Positions 1 to 11,178 of a stretch of DNA of 64,000 nt are shown here, piece after piece (the stretch's first letter is position 1; every line of letters begins with the position of its first letter). This stretch comes from Caballeronia megalochromosomata (GTDB lineage Bacteria; Pseudomonadota; Gammaproteobacteria; Burkholderiales; Burkholderiaceae): NCBI GenBank assembly GCA_001580565.1, contig LRBF01000239.1:62001-126000 (forward strand), in the 5' to 3' direction. The notes beneath the pieces were generated by a model. That model worked only from the letters and a program-made list of their open reading frames with translations, was not told where the DNA came from and made no database searches. Made by a program: the position numbers and the translations under genes.

Positions 1-567
1 ACCGCGAACACGCGCAGCGTGATGCTGCCGTGGTCGGCCGGTTCGCTCACGCTGACGCAGGACGGCACCGGCAAACCGTGGGCGACGATCGAAAGTCTCG
101 CGGCGATCGCGCTGAAAGCGCCGTTCGCGGCGGGCTATCGCATCGCGAAGACCGTCACGCCGGTCGATCCGGCGGTGAAAGGCGTGCTGTCGCGCGGCGA
201 CATCGTGCGCGTGCATCTCGACATCGACGCGCAAAGCGACATGACCTGGGTCGTCGTCAACGATCCGATTCCCGCGGGCGCGACGATTCTCGGCTCCGGA
301 CTCGGACGCGACTCCGAAGCGGCGACATCGGGCGAGAAACAGGATCGCGGCGCGTGGCCGGCGTTCGTCGAGCGCGGCTTCGATGGATACCGCGCGTACT
401 ACGACTATCTGCCCAAGGGCAAGCTGACGGTCGAATACACGATGCGCCTGAACAATCCCGGCACCTTCGGTCTGCCGCCTACGCGCGTCGAAGCGCTTTA
501 CGCGCCATCGTCGTTCGGCGCGTTGCCGAATGCGCCGGTCGTCGTAAAGCCGCTTGCCGCGAAGTAA
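1..567 (+). CDS. Alpha-2-macroglobulin family protein, C-terminal part (truncated by window edge)
   Basis: The frame is open from base 1 and ends at TAA 565-567, leaving the last 188 residues. The fragment has features of the C-terminal domains of bacterial alpha-2-macroglobulins: a beta-rich stretch with VNDPIPAGATILGSGL, an aromatic YRAYYDYLPKG segment and a final YTMRLNNPGTFGLPP-type strand. These are very large periplasmic protease traps, often lipoproteins. The neighbour pbpC starts 4 bases after the stop, and the A2M-pbpC pair is a well-known conserved arrangement in Proteobacteria, thought to couple protease defence to cell-wall repair. The thioester region and the signal peptide lie outside the window, so the subtype cannot be judged. 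Confidence 0.85.
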   Translation, partial: TANTRSVMLPWSAGSLTLTQDGTGKPWATIESLAAIALKAPFAAGYRIAKTVTPVDPAVKGVLSRGDIVRVHLDIDAQSDMTWVVVNDPIPAGATILGSGLGRDSEAATSGEKQDRGAWPAFVERGFDGYRAYYDYLPKGKLTVEYTMRLNNPGTFGLPPTRVEALYAPSSFGALPNAPVVVKPLAAK

Positions 568-571
568 GGCG

Positions 572-2770
572 ATGAAACGGGCCGCCTCGTTCGTCATCGC
601 GTGCGCCCTGTCGGCGGCGGCGCATGCGTCGCCGGACTTCAACGAGGTACGCGCCGCCTGGCGCAGCTCCGACTGGGTCCTGCTCGCGCGCGACGGCGAG
701 CCGCTTGCCCGCACGCGCGTGGACAAGCGCGCGCGGCGCGGCGACTGGATCGCACTCGCGGATGTGTCGCCCGCATTGCGCGAAGCGATCGTCGTGTCGG
801 AGGACAAGCGCTTCTACGAGCACGCGGGCGTCGACTGGCGCGGCGCAGCGGCGGCGGCGTGGGGCAATCTGTGGAACACGCGCACGCGCGGCGCATCGAC
901 GGTCACGATGCAGCTCACCGGCTTGATCGATGCCGATAAGCCGGCAGGCCGGCGTTCGATCGGCGAAAAGGCCGGGCAGACGATCGGCGCGCTGTGGCTC
1001 GAGCGAAGCTGGCGCAAGGATCAGATTCTCGAGGCGTATCTGAATCTCGTGCCGTTTCGGGGCGAGATCGTCGGTCTGTCGGCGCTGTCGCAGACGCTCT
1101 TCGGCAAGGCGCCTTCCGGGCTCGATGAACGCGAGTCCGCGCTCGCCGCCGCGCTCGTGCGCGCGCCGAATGCGCCGTATGCGAAAGTCGCCGCGCGCAC
1201 CTGCGTGATCCTGCGCGACATGCGGGCGCTGCATGGCGTCGCGCAAAGCAACGATCCCTGCGTCAATCTCGACAGCTACGTTCAGATCACGCTCGCGCGC
1301 ACCGCCGCAGCTTCAGCCTATGCCCAGAGCGACGACGCCCTCGCGCCGCATCTCGCGCGGCGCGTCGCGAGCGAGGTGCATCCGGCGGCGGGCGCGCGCG
1401 TGCGCTCCACGCTCGACGCACGCCTGCAACGATTTACGCGCGACACGCTCGCACGAACGCTCGCGGAACTGAACGCACGCGCGCATCCGCGCAATGTGCA
1501 CGACGCAGCGGCCATCGTGATCGACAATCGCTCGGGCGATGTGCGCGCGTGGGTCGGCTCGGCGGGCGGTCTGTCGAACGCGCCGGAAGTCGATGCCGTG
1601 CTCGCCGCGCGTCAGGCCGGCTCGACGCTCAAGCCTTTCCTTTATGCGCAGGCCATCGACGAGAAGCGCGTCACCGCTGCCACCTTGCTCGACGACGCGC
1701 CGCTCGATCTCGCGACCGGCGGCGGCCTCTACATCCCGCAAAACTACGATCACGATTTCAAGGGATGGGTGAGCGTGCGCACGGCGCTCGGCTCGTCGCT
1801 GAACGTGCCGGCGGTGCGCACGCTCGTGATGGTCACGCCGCATCGTTTCGCGAAGACGCTGGTTGCGCTCGGCATCCCCTTGTCGCAAGCGGGCGATTAC
1901 TACGGCTACAGCCTCGCGCTCGGCAGCGCGGACGTGACGCTCGCGACGCTCGCCAACGCTTACCGGACATTCGCGAACGGCGGCATTGCCGGCCCCTTCT
2001 TCGACCTCGCCGACCATCGGCCGGCGCCCGCCGCCACCCGCGTCTTCAGCCCCGAAGCGAGCTTCATCGTCACCGACATCCTCGCCGACAACAACGCGCG
2101 CACGCGCACCTTCGGCTTCGACAGCGTGCTCGCGACGCGCACGTTCAGCGCGGTCAAGACCGGCACCAGCAAGGACATGCGCGACAACTGGGCAGTCGGT
2201 TTCACTTCGCGATACACCGTGGGCGTGTGGGTCGGTAATGCGGACGGCGCGCCGATGTGGGACGTTTCAGGCGTGACGGGCGCGGCGCCGGCGTGGAACG
2301 CGATCGTCAACTATCTGAACCGACGATCGGATAGCCGTCCACCGCAAGCGCCACCGGGCGTCGTGACGACGCGCGTCACGTATCAGAACGACATCGAGCC
2401 CGCGCGCGGCGAGTGGTTCGTGCGCGGCACGCAGATGAGCGCCATCGGTCTCACGGCGAATGCGTCGCAGACCGCGCGCGGCGCGCATGCCGATGCCAAG
2501 GCCGCGCGCATCGGCGCACCCACGGATGGCACCATCTTCGCGCTCGACCCGGACATTCCGCCCGCGCGGCAGCGCGTCTGGTTCGAGCGCGCGGACAGCG
2601 GCGCGCCCCTCGCGTGGCGGCTCGACGGCAAACCCTACGGCCACGACGCCCGCGCGGCGTGGCTGCCGTGGCCGGGCCGTCACGTGCTCGAACTGGTCGA
2701 TGCACACGGCGACATCGTCGACAAAGTCGGCTTCGAGGTTCGCGGCGCCTTTGTGAAAACGTCGAAATGA
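572..2770 (+). CDS. pbpC: Penicillin-binding protein 1C (bifunctional glycosyltransferase/transpeptidase)
   Basis: The 732-residue protein begins at ATG 572, 4 bases after the A2M stop; an in-frame TTG at 554 would overlap that gene. An N-terminal hydrophobic segment serves as signal anchor (MKRAASFVIACALSAAAHA). A GT51 glycosyltransferase domain follows, with the catalytic Glu in SEDKRFYEHAGVDW and the TVTMQL motif. The transpeptidase domain has the serine motif GSTLK (Ser351), SLN and KTGTSKD. A C-terminal PbpC-type beta domain (from about 640) closes the protein. It polymerises and cross-links peptidoglycan in the periplasm. Its length is slightly under that of E. coli PBP1c. It is very likely co-transcribed with the A2M gene. 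Confidence 0.95.
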   Translation: MKRAASFVIACALSAAAHASPDFNEVRAAWRSSDWVLLARDGEPLARTRVDKRARRGDWIALADVSPALREAIVVSEDKRFYEHAGVDWRGAAAAAWGNLWNTRTRGASTVTMQLTGLIDADKPAGRRSIGEKAGQTIGALWLERSWRKDQILEAYLNLVPFRGEIVGLSALSQTLFGKAPSGLDERESALAAALVRAPNAPYAKVAARTCVILRDMRALHGVAQSNDPCVNLDSYVQITLARTAAASAYAQSDDALAPHLARRVASEVHPAAGARVRSTLDARLQRFTRDTLARTLAELNARAHPRNVHDAAAIVIDNRSGDVRAWVGSAGGLSNAPEVDAVLAARQAGSTLKPFLYAQAIDEKRVTAATLLDDAPLDLATGGGLYIPQNYDHDFKGWVSVRTALGSSLNVPAVRTLVMVTPHRFAKTLVALGIPLSQAGDYYGYSLALGSADVTLATLANAYRTFANGGIAGPFFDLADHRPAPAATRVFSPEASFIVTDILADNNARTRTFGFDSVLATRTFSAVKTGTSKDMRDNWAVGFTSRYTVGVWVGNADGAPMWDVSGVTGAAPAWNAIVNYLNRRSDSRPPQAPPGVVTTRVTYQNDIEPARGEWFVRGTQMSAIGLTANASQTARGAHADAKAARIGAPTDGTIFALDPDIPPARQRVWFERADSGAPLAWRLDGKPYGHDARAAWLPWPGRHVLELVDAHGDIVDKVGFEVRGAFVKTSK

Positions 2771-2880
2771 TGCGCGGCGCGCAAGCCGGCAAAACTCGCG
2801 ACGTCATCCATCCGGCGTTGCGCAACGTTAAAGATTGTGCGGAAAGCGCGGTGCGCGCCGCGGGGTCGTGCACAATGCGG

Positions 2881-2908
2881 ACCGTTATCGTTCGGGACGG
2901 TTTTTTTT
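2881..2908 (+). terminator. Weak intrinsic terminator after pbpC
   Basis: A 5-bp stem ACCGT/ACGGT (2881-2885 with 2897-2901) with an 11-base loop is followed directly by a run of eight T. The stem is short, so termination may be partial. The T run lies about 80 bases before the ComEA-like start and could also form part of that promoter region. Confidence 0.45.
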
Positions 2909-2986
2909 ACACTATCCTTAACGGCATCTTCTCAATTGGCCCGAACTTATCGATTCATCCTTTCTCTCTCAAGCCTGGAGTGCGTC

Positions 2987-3571
2987 ATGCTGAAAAAGCT
3001 GCTGATGCTGTGCTTAGCGTTCATGCTGTCGATGGGTGTTGCCTTCGCCGCGGTCGATGTCAACACCGCCGATCAGGCCGCGCTGGAAGCGGTGAAGGGT
3101 CTGGGGCCGGTGAAGTCGAAGGCGATCGTCGACGAGCGCACGAAGAACGGTCCGTTCAAGGACGCCGACGACCTCGCGACCCGCGTCAAGGGTCTCGGCA
3201 CCAAGTCGGTGGCGAATCTGGAGCAGAACGGCCTGACGATCGGCGGCTCGTCGCTGCCGCCGACGGGCAAAACGTCCAAGCCCGCGACATCGTCCACGCA
3301 AAGCGGCAGCGCCGCGCCGAACTCGACGGTCAAGTCATCGACGGCCGCCACCGGCGCAACGTCGCCCGCGGCCACCACGGCGCAGACGCCGGCCACGACG
3401 CCTGCCGCGCCCGCATCGGGCACGAAGGCATCGAAGAAATCGAAGAAGGACAGCGCGGCAGCAGCGACGGCGAGCGCATCGGGCACGATGGCCGCGAGCG
3501 ACGCGAAGCCCGCCAAATCGAAGCGCAGCAAGAAAGATAAGGCCGCCAGCGCCGCGGCTGCCAGTCAGTGA
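2987..3571 (+). CDS. ComEA-like helix-hairpin-helix secreted protein
   Basis: The start is ATG 2987, which gives a clean Sec signal peptide (MLKKLLMLCLAFMLSMGVAFA); in-frame codons upstream would add an implausible leader. The mature protein opens with VDVNTADQAALEAVKGLG, a tandem helix-hairpin-helix unit as in ComEA (about residues 23-85), which binds duplex DNA without sequence preference. The remaining 110 residues are Ala/Ser/Thr/Lys-rich and probably disordered, with lysine clusters near the end that could also contact DNA or the cell wall. ComEA proteins pull transforming DNA into the periplasm; short versions in beta-proteobacteria are common and not all are tied to competence. No other competence gene is adjacent. 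Confidence 0.8.
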   Translation: MLKKLLMLCLAFMLSMGVAFAAVDVNTADQAALEAVKGLGPVKSKAIVDERTKNGPFKDADDLATRVKGLGTKSVANLEQNGLTIGGSSLPPTGKTSKPATSSTQSGSAAPNSTVKSSTAATGATSPAATTAQTPATTPAAPASGTKASKKSKKDSAAAATASASGTMAASDAKPAKSKRSKKDKAASAAAASQ

Positions 3572-3724
3572 TTCTTCGGGGAACCTTGTCGAAGGGCATT
3601 TGCCTTCGTTTGACCATCCTTGAACGGCCGCTCGCGGCCGATGCCCGCGCCGCCGCGCCCGGTTCGTAGCCGGACGCGGCGGCGCGAGCGAACCCACCCC
3701 GCAACCTCTCGTAGTGAGACTGCC

Positions 3725-4186
3725 ATGAGCCTACTCGATATCCTCGCCTCCACCCTCGGCAATTCGTCGCAACAACCCGGCGGCCAACAGGGCCAGTCCG
3801 GCCAGGCCGCGCTGATCGCGGCGGCGCTCGCATTCGTCAACAGCCAGCCGGGCGGCCTCACGGGCCTGATCCAGCGCTTCCAGCAGCACGGTGCGGGCGA
3901 TGTCGTCCAGTCGTGGATCGGCACCGGCGAGAACAAGCCCATCAGCCCCGACACGCTCACCAACGTGCTCGGTCAGGACAACGTCGGCGCGCTCGCGCAA
4001 AAGGCCGGCGTCTCGGGCGATCAGCTTTCGGGCATGCTGGCGGCGGTGCTGCCGCATATCGTCGATCGCGCGACGCCCAATGGCGAAGTGCCGCCCGAAG
4101 GCCAGCTCGATCTGACCGGCGCACTCGGCTCGCTCGGCGGCCTCGCGGGTCTCTTCGGCAAGAGCGAAGAGCCGAAACAGGGTTAA
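3725..4186 (+). CDS. YidB family (DUF937) protein
   Basis: This is a 153-residue acidic, Gly/Gln-rich soluble protein starting at ATG 3725. It resembles the YidB/DUF937 family: an N-terminal MSLLDILASTLG helix, a glutamine/glycine linker, then helical repeats with GGLTGLIQRFQQHGAGDVVQSW and a C-terminal GLAGLFGK. The family is widespread but of unknown function; weak evidence elsewhere links members to the envelope or gyrase inhibitors. It is a single gene followed by a strong terminator. Confidence 0.8.
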   Translation: MSLLDILASTLGNSSQQPGGQQGQSGQAALIAAALAFVNSQPGGLTGLIQRFQQHGAGDVVQSWIGTGENKPISPDTLTNVLGQDNVGALAQKAGVSGDQLSGMLAAVLPHIVDRATPNGEVPPEGQLDLTGALGSLGGLAGLFGKSEEPKQG

Positions 4187-4210
4187 GCGCGCTGTTTCGA
4201 TTTGCATCGA

Positions 4211-4248
4211 AAAAAAGCCCCGCCGGCATTACGCCGCGCGGGGCTTTT
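4211..4248 (+). terminator. Intrinsic terminator after the YidB-family gene
   Basis: The inverted repeat AAAAGCCCCGC (4213-4223) / GCGGGGCTTTT (4238-4248) forms an 11-bp stem. Runs of A and T at both ends make it usable from either direction. Confidence 0.85.
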
Positions 4249-4276
4249 GCTTGTCGGATCGCGTGTCGAACGAACG

Positions 4277-4310
4277 AAAAAAAGGCAACGAATCGCTTCG
4301 TTGCCCTTTT
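4277..4310 (-). terminator. Intrinsic terminator of clpB
   Basis: Stem GGCAACGAA (4284-4292) / TTCGTTGCC (4297-4305) with a 4-base loop. On the minus strand it is followed by a run of T (A-run 4277-4283 on plus). It lies 40 bases beyond the clpB stop. Confidence 0.85.
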
Positions 4311-4352
4311 GTATGAATGGCCGTCCCGCATCCGGGACGACCGGCTCGCGTC

Positions 4353-6950
<2,598 letters not shown>

Positions 6951-6981
6951 TTTTTGAAAGCTCCAATTCTGAATACGACCA

Positions 6982-7009
6982 AAATGAGGCGCTTTTTGTC
7001 ACTTTCAAG
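6982..7009 (-). promoter_or_regulatory. Sigma-32 (heat shock) promoter of clpB
   Basis: On the minus strand CTTGAAA (7009-7003) is followed after 13 bases by CCTCATTT (6989-6982). The sigma-32 consensus is CTTGAA with a 13-14 base gap to CCCCATnT, so the -35 is perfect and the -10 differs at one fixed position. It is about 32 bases upstream of the clpB start. Confidence 0.8.
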
Positions 7010-7128
7010 CACTGTTTAGCTCGAAAAGTGCATTTTTTGCTCTTCGACAACGACGGCGGCGACCGTCACCCGCTTCAGGACTGACCTGCGGCGTCCGGGT
7101 TTTGTTCAGTGCGCGAGTCGCAGAAAGC

Positions 7129-7626
7129 TCAGGACGACGCGCGGAACGGCACGAACGCGCCCGCCGGAACCGGCGCGATGCTGACGATGCCGAGCAGCCG
7201 CGCGAGATCGTTCGCCGGATGCGCGAGTTCGCCGACCGTATGCTTGTCGAGTTCGGCGAGAAAGGCGTCGCGCGCGGCGGCGAGCACACCGCGCAGGCGG
7301 CAGGTCGGCTGAATCACGCAGGGCTTGCGCGTCGCATCCTCCGGATCCGCGAAGCAGCCAACGACCGCAAAATCGCTCTCGGTCTTGCGCACGATGTCGC
7401 CGATGGTCAGCTCACGCGAGCGCGAGGCAAGCCGCAGCCCGCCATTGCGTCCGCGCACGGTTTCGACCCAGCCGAGTTCGCCGAGTTGCTGGACAATTTT
7501 CATCAGGTGATTCTTCGATATGCCGTAGGCATCCGAGATTTCCTGAATCGTCGAGAGACCGGACGGTCGAACGGAGAGATAGAGCAGAACTCGCAGCGAA
7601 TAATCGGTGTAATCGGTGAGTCGCAT
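7129..7626 (-). CDS. nsrR: Rrf2-family NO-sensing repressor NsrR
   Basis: 165 residues starting at ATG 7626 (MRLTDYTDYSLRVLLYL, the standard Rrf2 opening); a longer frame upstream would add 12 unrelated residues. A winged helix-turn-helix occupies residues 1-60, with a recognition helix around ISKNHLMKIVQQLGELGW. Three cysteines, C91, C103 and C109, match the Fe-S ligand triad of NsrR; the C91-C103 gap is wider than in E. coli. NsrR holds an Fe-S cluster that nitric oxide destroys, lifting repression of NO-detoxifying genes. The gene diverges from a truncated haemoglobin gene, a fitting target. It lies upstream of and parallel to clpB but has no visible link to it. Confidence 0.9.
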   Translation of the reverse strand: MRLTDYTDYSLRVLLYLSVRPSGLSTIQEISDAYGISKNHLMKIVQQLGELGWVETVRGRNGGLRLASRSRELTIGDIVRKTESDFAVVGCFADPEDATRKPCVIQPTCRLRGVLAAARDAFLAELDKHTVGELAHPANDLARLLGIVSIAPVPAGAFVPFRASS

Positions 7627-7926
7627 GATTTCGCGCGAACAGGGTTGAATGCAAAAGCGCATCGGTGGATTGACGGAGCGCGCGACTCGTCAAACATCCG
7701 TACTGGCGAGGGACAAGACCCTGAAAAGACGCGGCTGATTTAATATCGCCCGCTTTGGGCGGGTCGCACCGATCGAAAGCGACGGCATACGGACAAACGA
7801 TCGTGCGATTCTGACCACTCAGGGCGTGCGCGTCTCGCCTGAGCACGGAAACGCCATTTTGCGTCATCTTGATATGCTTCGTCACCAAAATATCTGATCT
7901 ACTCTTCTTTCTTCCGAAGATCGACG
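7627..7926. other. Divergent nsrR / haemoglobin intergenic region
   Basis: A 300-base region with no supported gene that must hold the promoters of both nsrR and the globin. I see an imperfect inverted repeat GATAT...ATATC (7871-7875 and 7890-7894) near the globin start, and ATCTTGATATGCTT nearby slightly resembles half of an NsrR operator. No full NsrR palindrome is evident. Confidence 0.4.
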
Positions 7927-8469
7927 ATGAACACCGCACACCCCGCCGCCGACGCTTCGCGTGATCGCGAGCCCAACGAAGCCAACGTCCGCGCGCTGGT
8001 CGAAGCCTTTTATCGCCGCGTCGACGACGATCCGCTCCTCGGACCGATCTTTTCCCGCGCGCTCACAGGACGCTGGGACGAACATCTCGCGAAGATGACG
8101 ACCTTCTGGTCGAGCCTCGTGCTCGGGTCGAAGCAATACAGGGGGAACGTTCAGGAGGCGCATCGTCCGATCGACGATATCGAGCCGCGCCATTTCGCGC
8201 GCTGGCTGTCGCTCTTTCTGAACACCGTCGAGTCGCGCTACGAACCGGCCGCCGCCGTGCAGTTCATGGAGCCCGCGTTGCGCATTGCGCAGAGCCTGCA
8301 ACTCAGCAAGTTCGGCTGGGATTATCAGATTCCTGTCGAGCAACAGGAACTGCTCGCGGCGCTCAAACGCCAGCGCACGGGTGACGCGCCCGAACCGCGT
8401 TTTCCCGAGCGTCCGGAGGCCGAGCCGTTTCCGGCGAAGTTCATCGGCACGGGCGCCGACAAGCAGTAA
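7927..8469 (+). CDS. Group III truncated haemoglobin
   Basis: 180 residues, ATG 7927. The pattern VRALVEAFYRRVDDDPLLGPIF followed by WDEHLAKMTTFWSSLVLGS matches group III (TrHb3) globins, with B and E helix residues and a WDYQIPVEQQELLAAL C-terminal section. A proline/basic-rich tail is extra. These single-domain haem proteins bind oxygen and NO and are often induced by nitrosative stress. The divergent nsrR next door suggests NO-responsive control (inference). The gene converges with moaE, stops 6 bases away, and has no separate terminator. Confidence 0.85.
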   Translation: MNTAHPAADASRDREPNEANVRALVEAFYRRVDDDPLLGPIFSRALTGRWDEHLAKMTTFWSSLVLGSKQYRGNVQEAHRPIDDIEPRHFARWLSLFLNTVESRYEPAAAVQFMEPALRIAQSLQLSKFGWDYQIPVEQQELLAALKRQRTGDAPEPRFPERPEAEPFPAKFIGTGADKQ

Positions 8470-8475
8470 GCGCCG

Positions 8476-8949
8476 TCAGGACCGATCGTCCCGCCAGCGT
8501 GCGAGCGCGGCATCGTCGGATTCGCGCGCGTCGACCCAGCGTTCGCCCGCCTCGGTCTTTTCCTTCTTCCAGAACGGCGCTTGCGTCTTGAGGTAGTCCA
8601 TCACGAAGGCGCACGATTCGAACGCCTGAGCGCGGTGCATCGCGGTCGTGGCGACGAGCACGATCTGATCGAGCGGCTTGAGCTTCCCCACGCGATGCAC
8701 GATCAGCACGTCCGAGCCGCGCCAGCGCTCGCGCGCCTGATCGGCGATCGCCTCGAGCGATTTTTCCGTCATGCCGGGATAGTGCTCAAGTTCCATGGTT
8801 TCGACGGCGCTGCCCTCGTTCAGATCGCGCACCGTGCCGATGAAACAGGCAACCGCACCGACCTTCGGATTGTCGGCGCGCAGGGCGGCCACTTCCGCGC
8901 CGATGTCGAAATCGGCCTCCTGCACGCGGATTTTCGAACGCGTCGACAT
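8476..8949 (-). CDS. moaE: Molybdopterin synthase catalytic subunit MoaE
   Basis: 157 residues from ATG 8949, one base after the moaD stop; a GTG at 8958 that overlaps moaD by a few bases is an alternative. The protein has the MoaE core: ACFIGTVRDLN, MELEHYPGMTEKSLEAI, HRVGKLKPLDQIVLVA and the lysine-rich KTQAPFWKKE, which holds the catalytic lysine pair. With MoaD thiocarboxylate it inserts the dithiolene sulfurs that turn precursor Z (cPMP) into molybdopterin. It is last in a moeA-moaD-moaE unit, and it converges on the globin gene. Confidence 0.95.
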   Translation of the reverse strand: MSTRSKIRVQEADFDIGAEVAALRADNPKVGAVACFIGTVRDLNEGSAVETMELEHYPGMTEKSLEAIADQARERWRGSDVLIVHRVGKLKPLDQIVLVATTAMHRAQAFESCAFVMDYLKTQAPFWKKEKTEAGERWVDARESDDAALARWRDDRS

Positions 8950-8950
8950 G

Positions 8951-9208
8951 TCAGCCACCCGTGACCGGCGGAAAAAACGCGACCTCGCAACCCTCGGTGA
9001 TGCGCTGCGACGGATTCGTCATCACGTGATTGCAGGCCATGCGCAATGCGCGGCCTTCGGCGAGCGCCTCTTCCCACACGCCGCCGCGCATGCGCAGCCA
9101 GGCGCGCACGTCGCCGACATTGACCACCGTGTCAGGCACGCTGACCGTCTCGTTCGCGACGCCAAGCGCCTCACGCACGCTCGCGAAAAACCTCAGTTCG
9201 ACTTTCAT
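8951..9208 (-). CDS. moaD: Molybdopterin synthase sulfur carrier MoaD
   Basis: 85 residues, a ubiquitin-like fold opening MKVELRFFASVREALG and ending in the required Gly-Gly (VTGG), which is adenylated and thiocarboxylated by MoeB. The ATG (9208-9206) overlaps the moeA stop (TGA 9207-9205), so translation is coupled. It hands sulfur to MoaE during molybdopterin synthesis. Confidence 0.95.
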   Translation of the reverse strand: MKVELRFFASVREALGVANETVSVPDTVVNVGDVRAWLRMRGGVWEEALAEGRALRMACNHVMTNPSQRITEGCEVAFFPPVTGG

Positions 9209-10464
9209 ATCAGTTCTGAAAATGGGATGAAGCGCACGATCTCGCCAGCGCTGATCGCGTGATTCGGCGGATTGTCGATGAGACCGTCGCCCCAGACCGT
9301 CGATGTCAGCACGGCCGAGCTCTGGTTTCCGAAAAGATCGAGCCCGCCCGACTCGTTCACACGCGCGCGCAGGAATTCGTTGCGGCGGTCGCCTTTTTTC
9401 TGGCTGAAGTCGGCGCGCATCGAGTAGACGCGCGGCGTGACGTTTTTCACACCCGCAAGACGCAGCAGGAACGGCCGCACGAAGAGCAAAAACGTGCAGA
9501 AACTCGACACCGGATTGCCCGGCAGGCCGATGAAGAACGCCTCGCTTTCCTCATCGCCGCGCCGCACCGCGCCGAATGCGAGCGGCTTGCCCGGTTTCAT
9601 CGCGATCTGCCACATCGAAATACGCCCTTCGGCTTCCACCGCCGGCTTCACGTGATCTTCCTCGCCGACGGACACGCCGCCGCACGTCAGGATGAGATCG
9701 TGGCCAGCCGCGGCGCGGCGCAGGGTTTCGCGCGTCGCGTCCAGCCGGTCCGGCACGATGCCGAGATCCGTCACCGCGCAGCCGAGCTTCGCGAGCAGCG
9801 CGCGCAGCGTGAAGCGGTTCGAGTTGTAGATCGCGCCGGGTTCGAGCGGCTCGCCGGGCATGCGCAATTCGTCGCCGGTGAAGAAGATCGCGACGCGCAC
9901 CGGACGCACGACATCGAGTTGCGCGCAGCCGACCGACGCGGCCAGCCCGAGCGCCTGCGGCGTGAGGCGCGTGCCGGCGGGCAGGATCACCGAATCGCGC
10001 CGGATGTCCGCGCCTTGCTGCGTGATCCACTCGCCTGTGGCGGGCGTCTCTGAAAACGCGACACGACCGTCGTCCGCAATCTGCGCCATTTCCTGCATCA
10101 CGACGGTATCGCCGCCGGACGGCACCGTCGCGCCGGTAAAGATGCGCGCGGCCGTCCCCGCCGTGAGCGGCTCCGCCGCGTGGCCCGCCGGGATGCGCTG
10201 CGACACCACAAAAGCGATGGGCGCGCCTTCGCTCGCGCCGGCGAGATCGGCGGCGCGGACCGCGTAGCCGTCCATCGAACTGGTGTGCATCGGCGGGACA
10301 TCGAGCGGCGAGGTCACGTCGGCGGCGAGCACGCGGTTCAGCGCGCCGAGCGTATCAACGCGCTCACGACCGTCCACCTGACGCGCGGCGTCGAGCAGAC
10401 GGCTGAGCGCCTCGGCGGTGGCGAGCATCGGAGGACGGCTGGAAGCGGCTGGCGTGGTTGACAT
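9205..10464 (-). CDS. moeA: Molybdopterin molybdenumtransferase MoeA
   Basis: 419 residues from ATG 10464; upstream in-frame codons would add a poor 21-residue leader. MoeA motifs are present: an SMDGYAVRAADL opening, FTGATVPSGGDTVVMQE, FFTGDELRMPG, CGGVSVGEEDHVK and MKPGKPLAFG, LPGNPVSSF. The enzyme inserts molybdate into MPT-AMP to form molybdenum cofactor in the cytoplasm. The C-terminal domain IV is complete. It heads the moeA-moaD-moaE operon. A TACAAT -10-like hexamer sits at 10530-10535 on the minus strand, about 65 bases upstream of the start, but its -35 is poor. Confidence 0.95.
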   Translation of the reverse strand: MSTTPAASSRPPMLATAEALSRLLDAARQVDGRERVDTLGALNRVLAADVTSPLDVPPMHTSSMDGYAVRAADLAGASEGAPIAFVVSQRIPAGHAAEPLTAGTAARIFTGATVPSGGDTVVMQEMAQIADDGRVAFSETPATGEWITQQGADIRRDSVILPAGTRLTPQALGLAASVGCAQLDVVRPVRVAIFFTGDELRMPGEPLEPGAIYNSNRFTLRALLAKLGCAVTDLGIVPDRLDATRETLRRAAAGHDLILTCGGVSVGEEDHVKPAVEAEGRISMWQIAMKPGKPLAFGAVRRGDEESEAFFIGLPGNPVSSFCTFLLFVRPFLLRLAGVKNVTPRVYSMRADFSQKKGDRRNEFLRARVNESGGLDLFGNQSSAVLTSTVWGDGLIDNPPNHAISAGEIVRFIPFSELI

Positions 10465-10714
10465 GGCGTTCGTTTCGGGCGCACGAGGCGCCCTGATCGT
10501 GAAAAGGGACACTGCAATTGCGGTCAACTATTGTAGCGAGAAGGCAGGCGTCGCACCTTCGGCTACAAGGGATGCCCGTCATGCGGCCGACAGTTGCGAT
10601 CGGATTCGAACGTAAAGGATCGTCGCCCGTCGAGTTAATAGGATTTGTCCCAGCGTCTTTTACCGCTGAAATCGCTTAAATGCAGACCTTCCGTTCTTAC
10701 AAAAGGATTAAAAG

Positions 10715-11092
10715 ATGAAGGACCTGCAGATTTCCGTCGATGCACACGGCCACACGACGGTCTCGCAATCCGTGCAGATCAGCGAGCATTGCGCCAATCG
10801 CGCGCGTCTGCTTACGTCGCTCGTGAATATCGTCGCGGCGCCGGGCAGCTTCGAGCATTTCTGCGCGTATCCCGAGGCGATGCGCCGCGACATCCTGAAC
10901 CTGATGCGCTCGGTCGCCGAAGAGCAGTTGCCGCTCATCGCCGCCCTCGAAGAACACGCGGCGAAGTCGGGCTATGAACGCGGCGCTCAGGCGGCGCGCG
11001 AAGTTCTGCTGCACGAAGAGCAGGCAGCGAATTCCGCGTTGCACTATGACGCGGAGAATCAACCCGCTCAGATGATCATTTCCACGCACTGA
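10715..11092 (+). CDS. Hypothetical protein, 125 aa, helical
   Basis: ATG 10715 is preceded by an AAAAGGA ribosome site. The protein is soluble, without signal peptide or membrane segment, and predicted mostly helical (ISEHCANRARLLTSLVNIV, MRRDILNLMRSVAEEQLP, AAREVLLHEEQAANSALHY). I do not recognise the family. It is a lone gene between moeA, divergent, and a small secreted protein. Codon use looks like that of its neighbours, so I believe it is a real gene, but I cannot assign a function. Confidence 0.65.
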   Translation: MKDLQISVDAHGHTTVSQSVQISEHCANRARLLTSLVNIVAAPGSFEHFCAYPEAMRRDILNLMRSVAEEQLPLIAALEEHAAKSGYERGAQAAREVLLHEEQAANSALHYDAENQPAQMIISTH

Positions 11093-11178
11093 GTTTTTTA
11101 ATCGTGCTCGCGTGTCGTTACGGGCGGCGCGAGCGCGATCGGTGCGACGCCCTACCGTTCGGGTCCCACATCACAACC

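Noticed and set aside
7861-7900. NsrR operator before the globin
   Set aside because: Only a loose half-site and short GATAT/ATATC arms are visible; no 23-bp palindrome.
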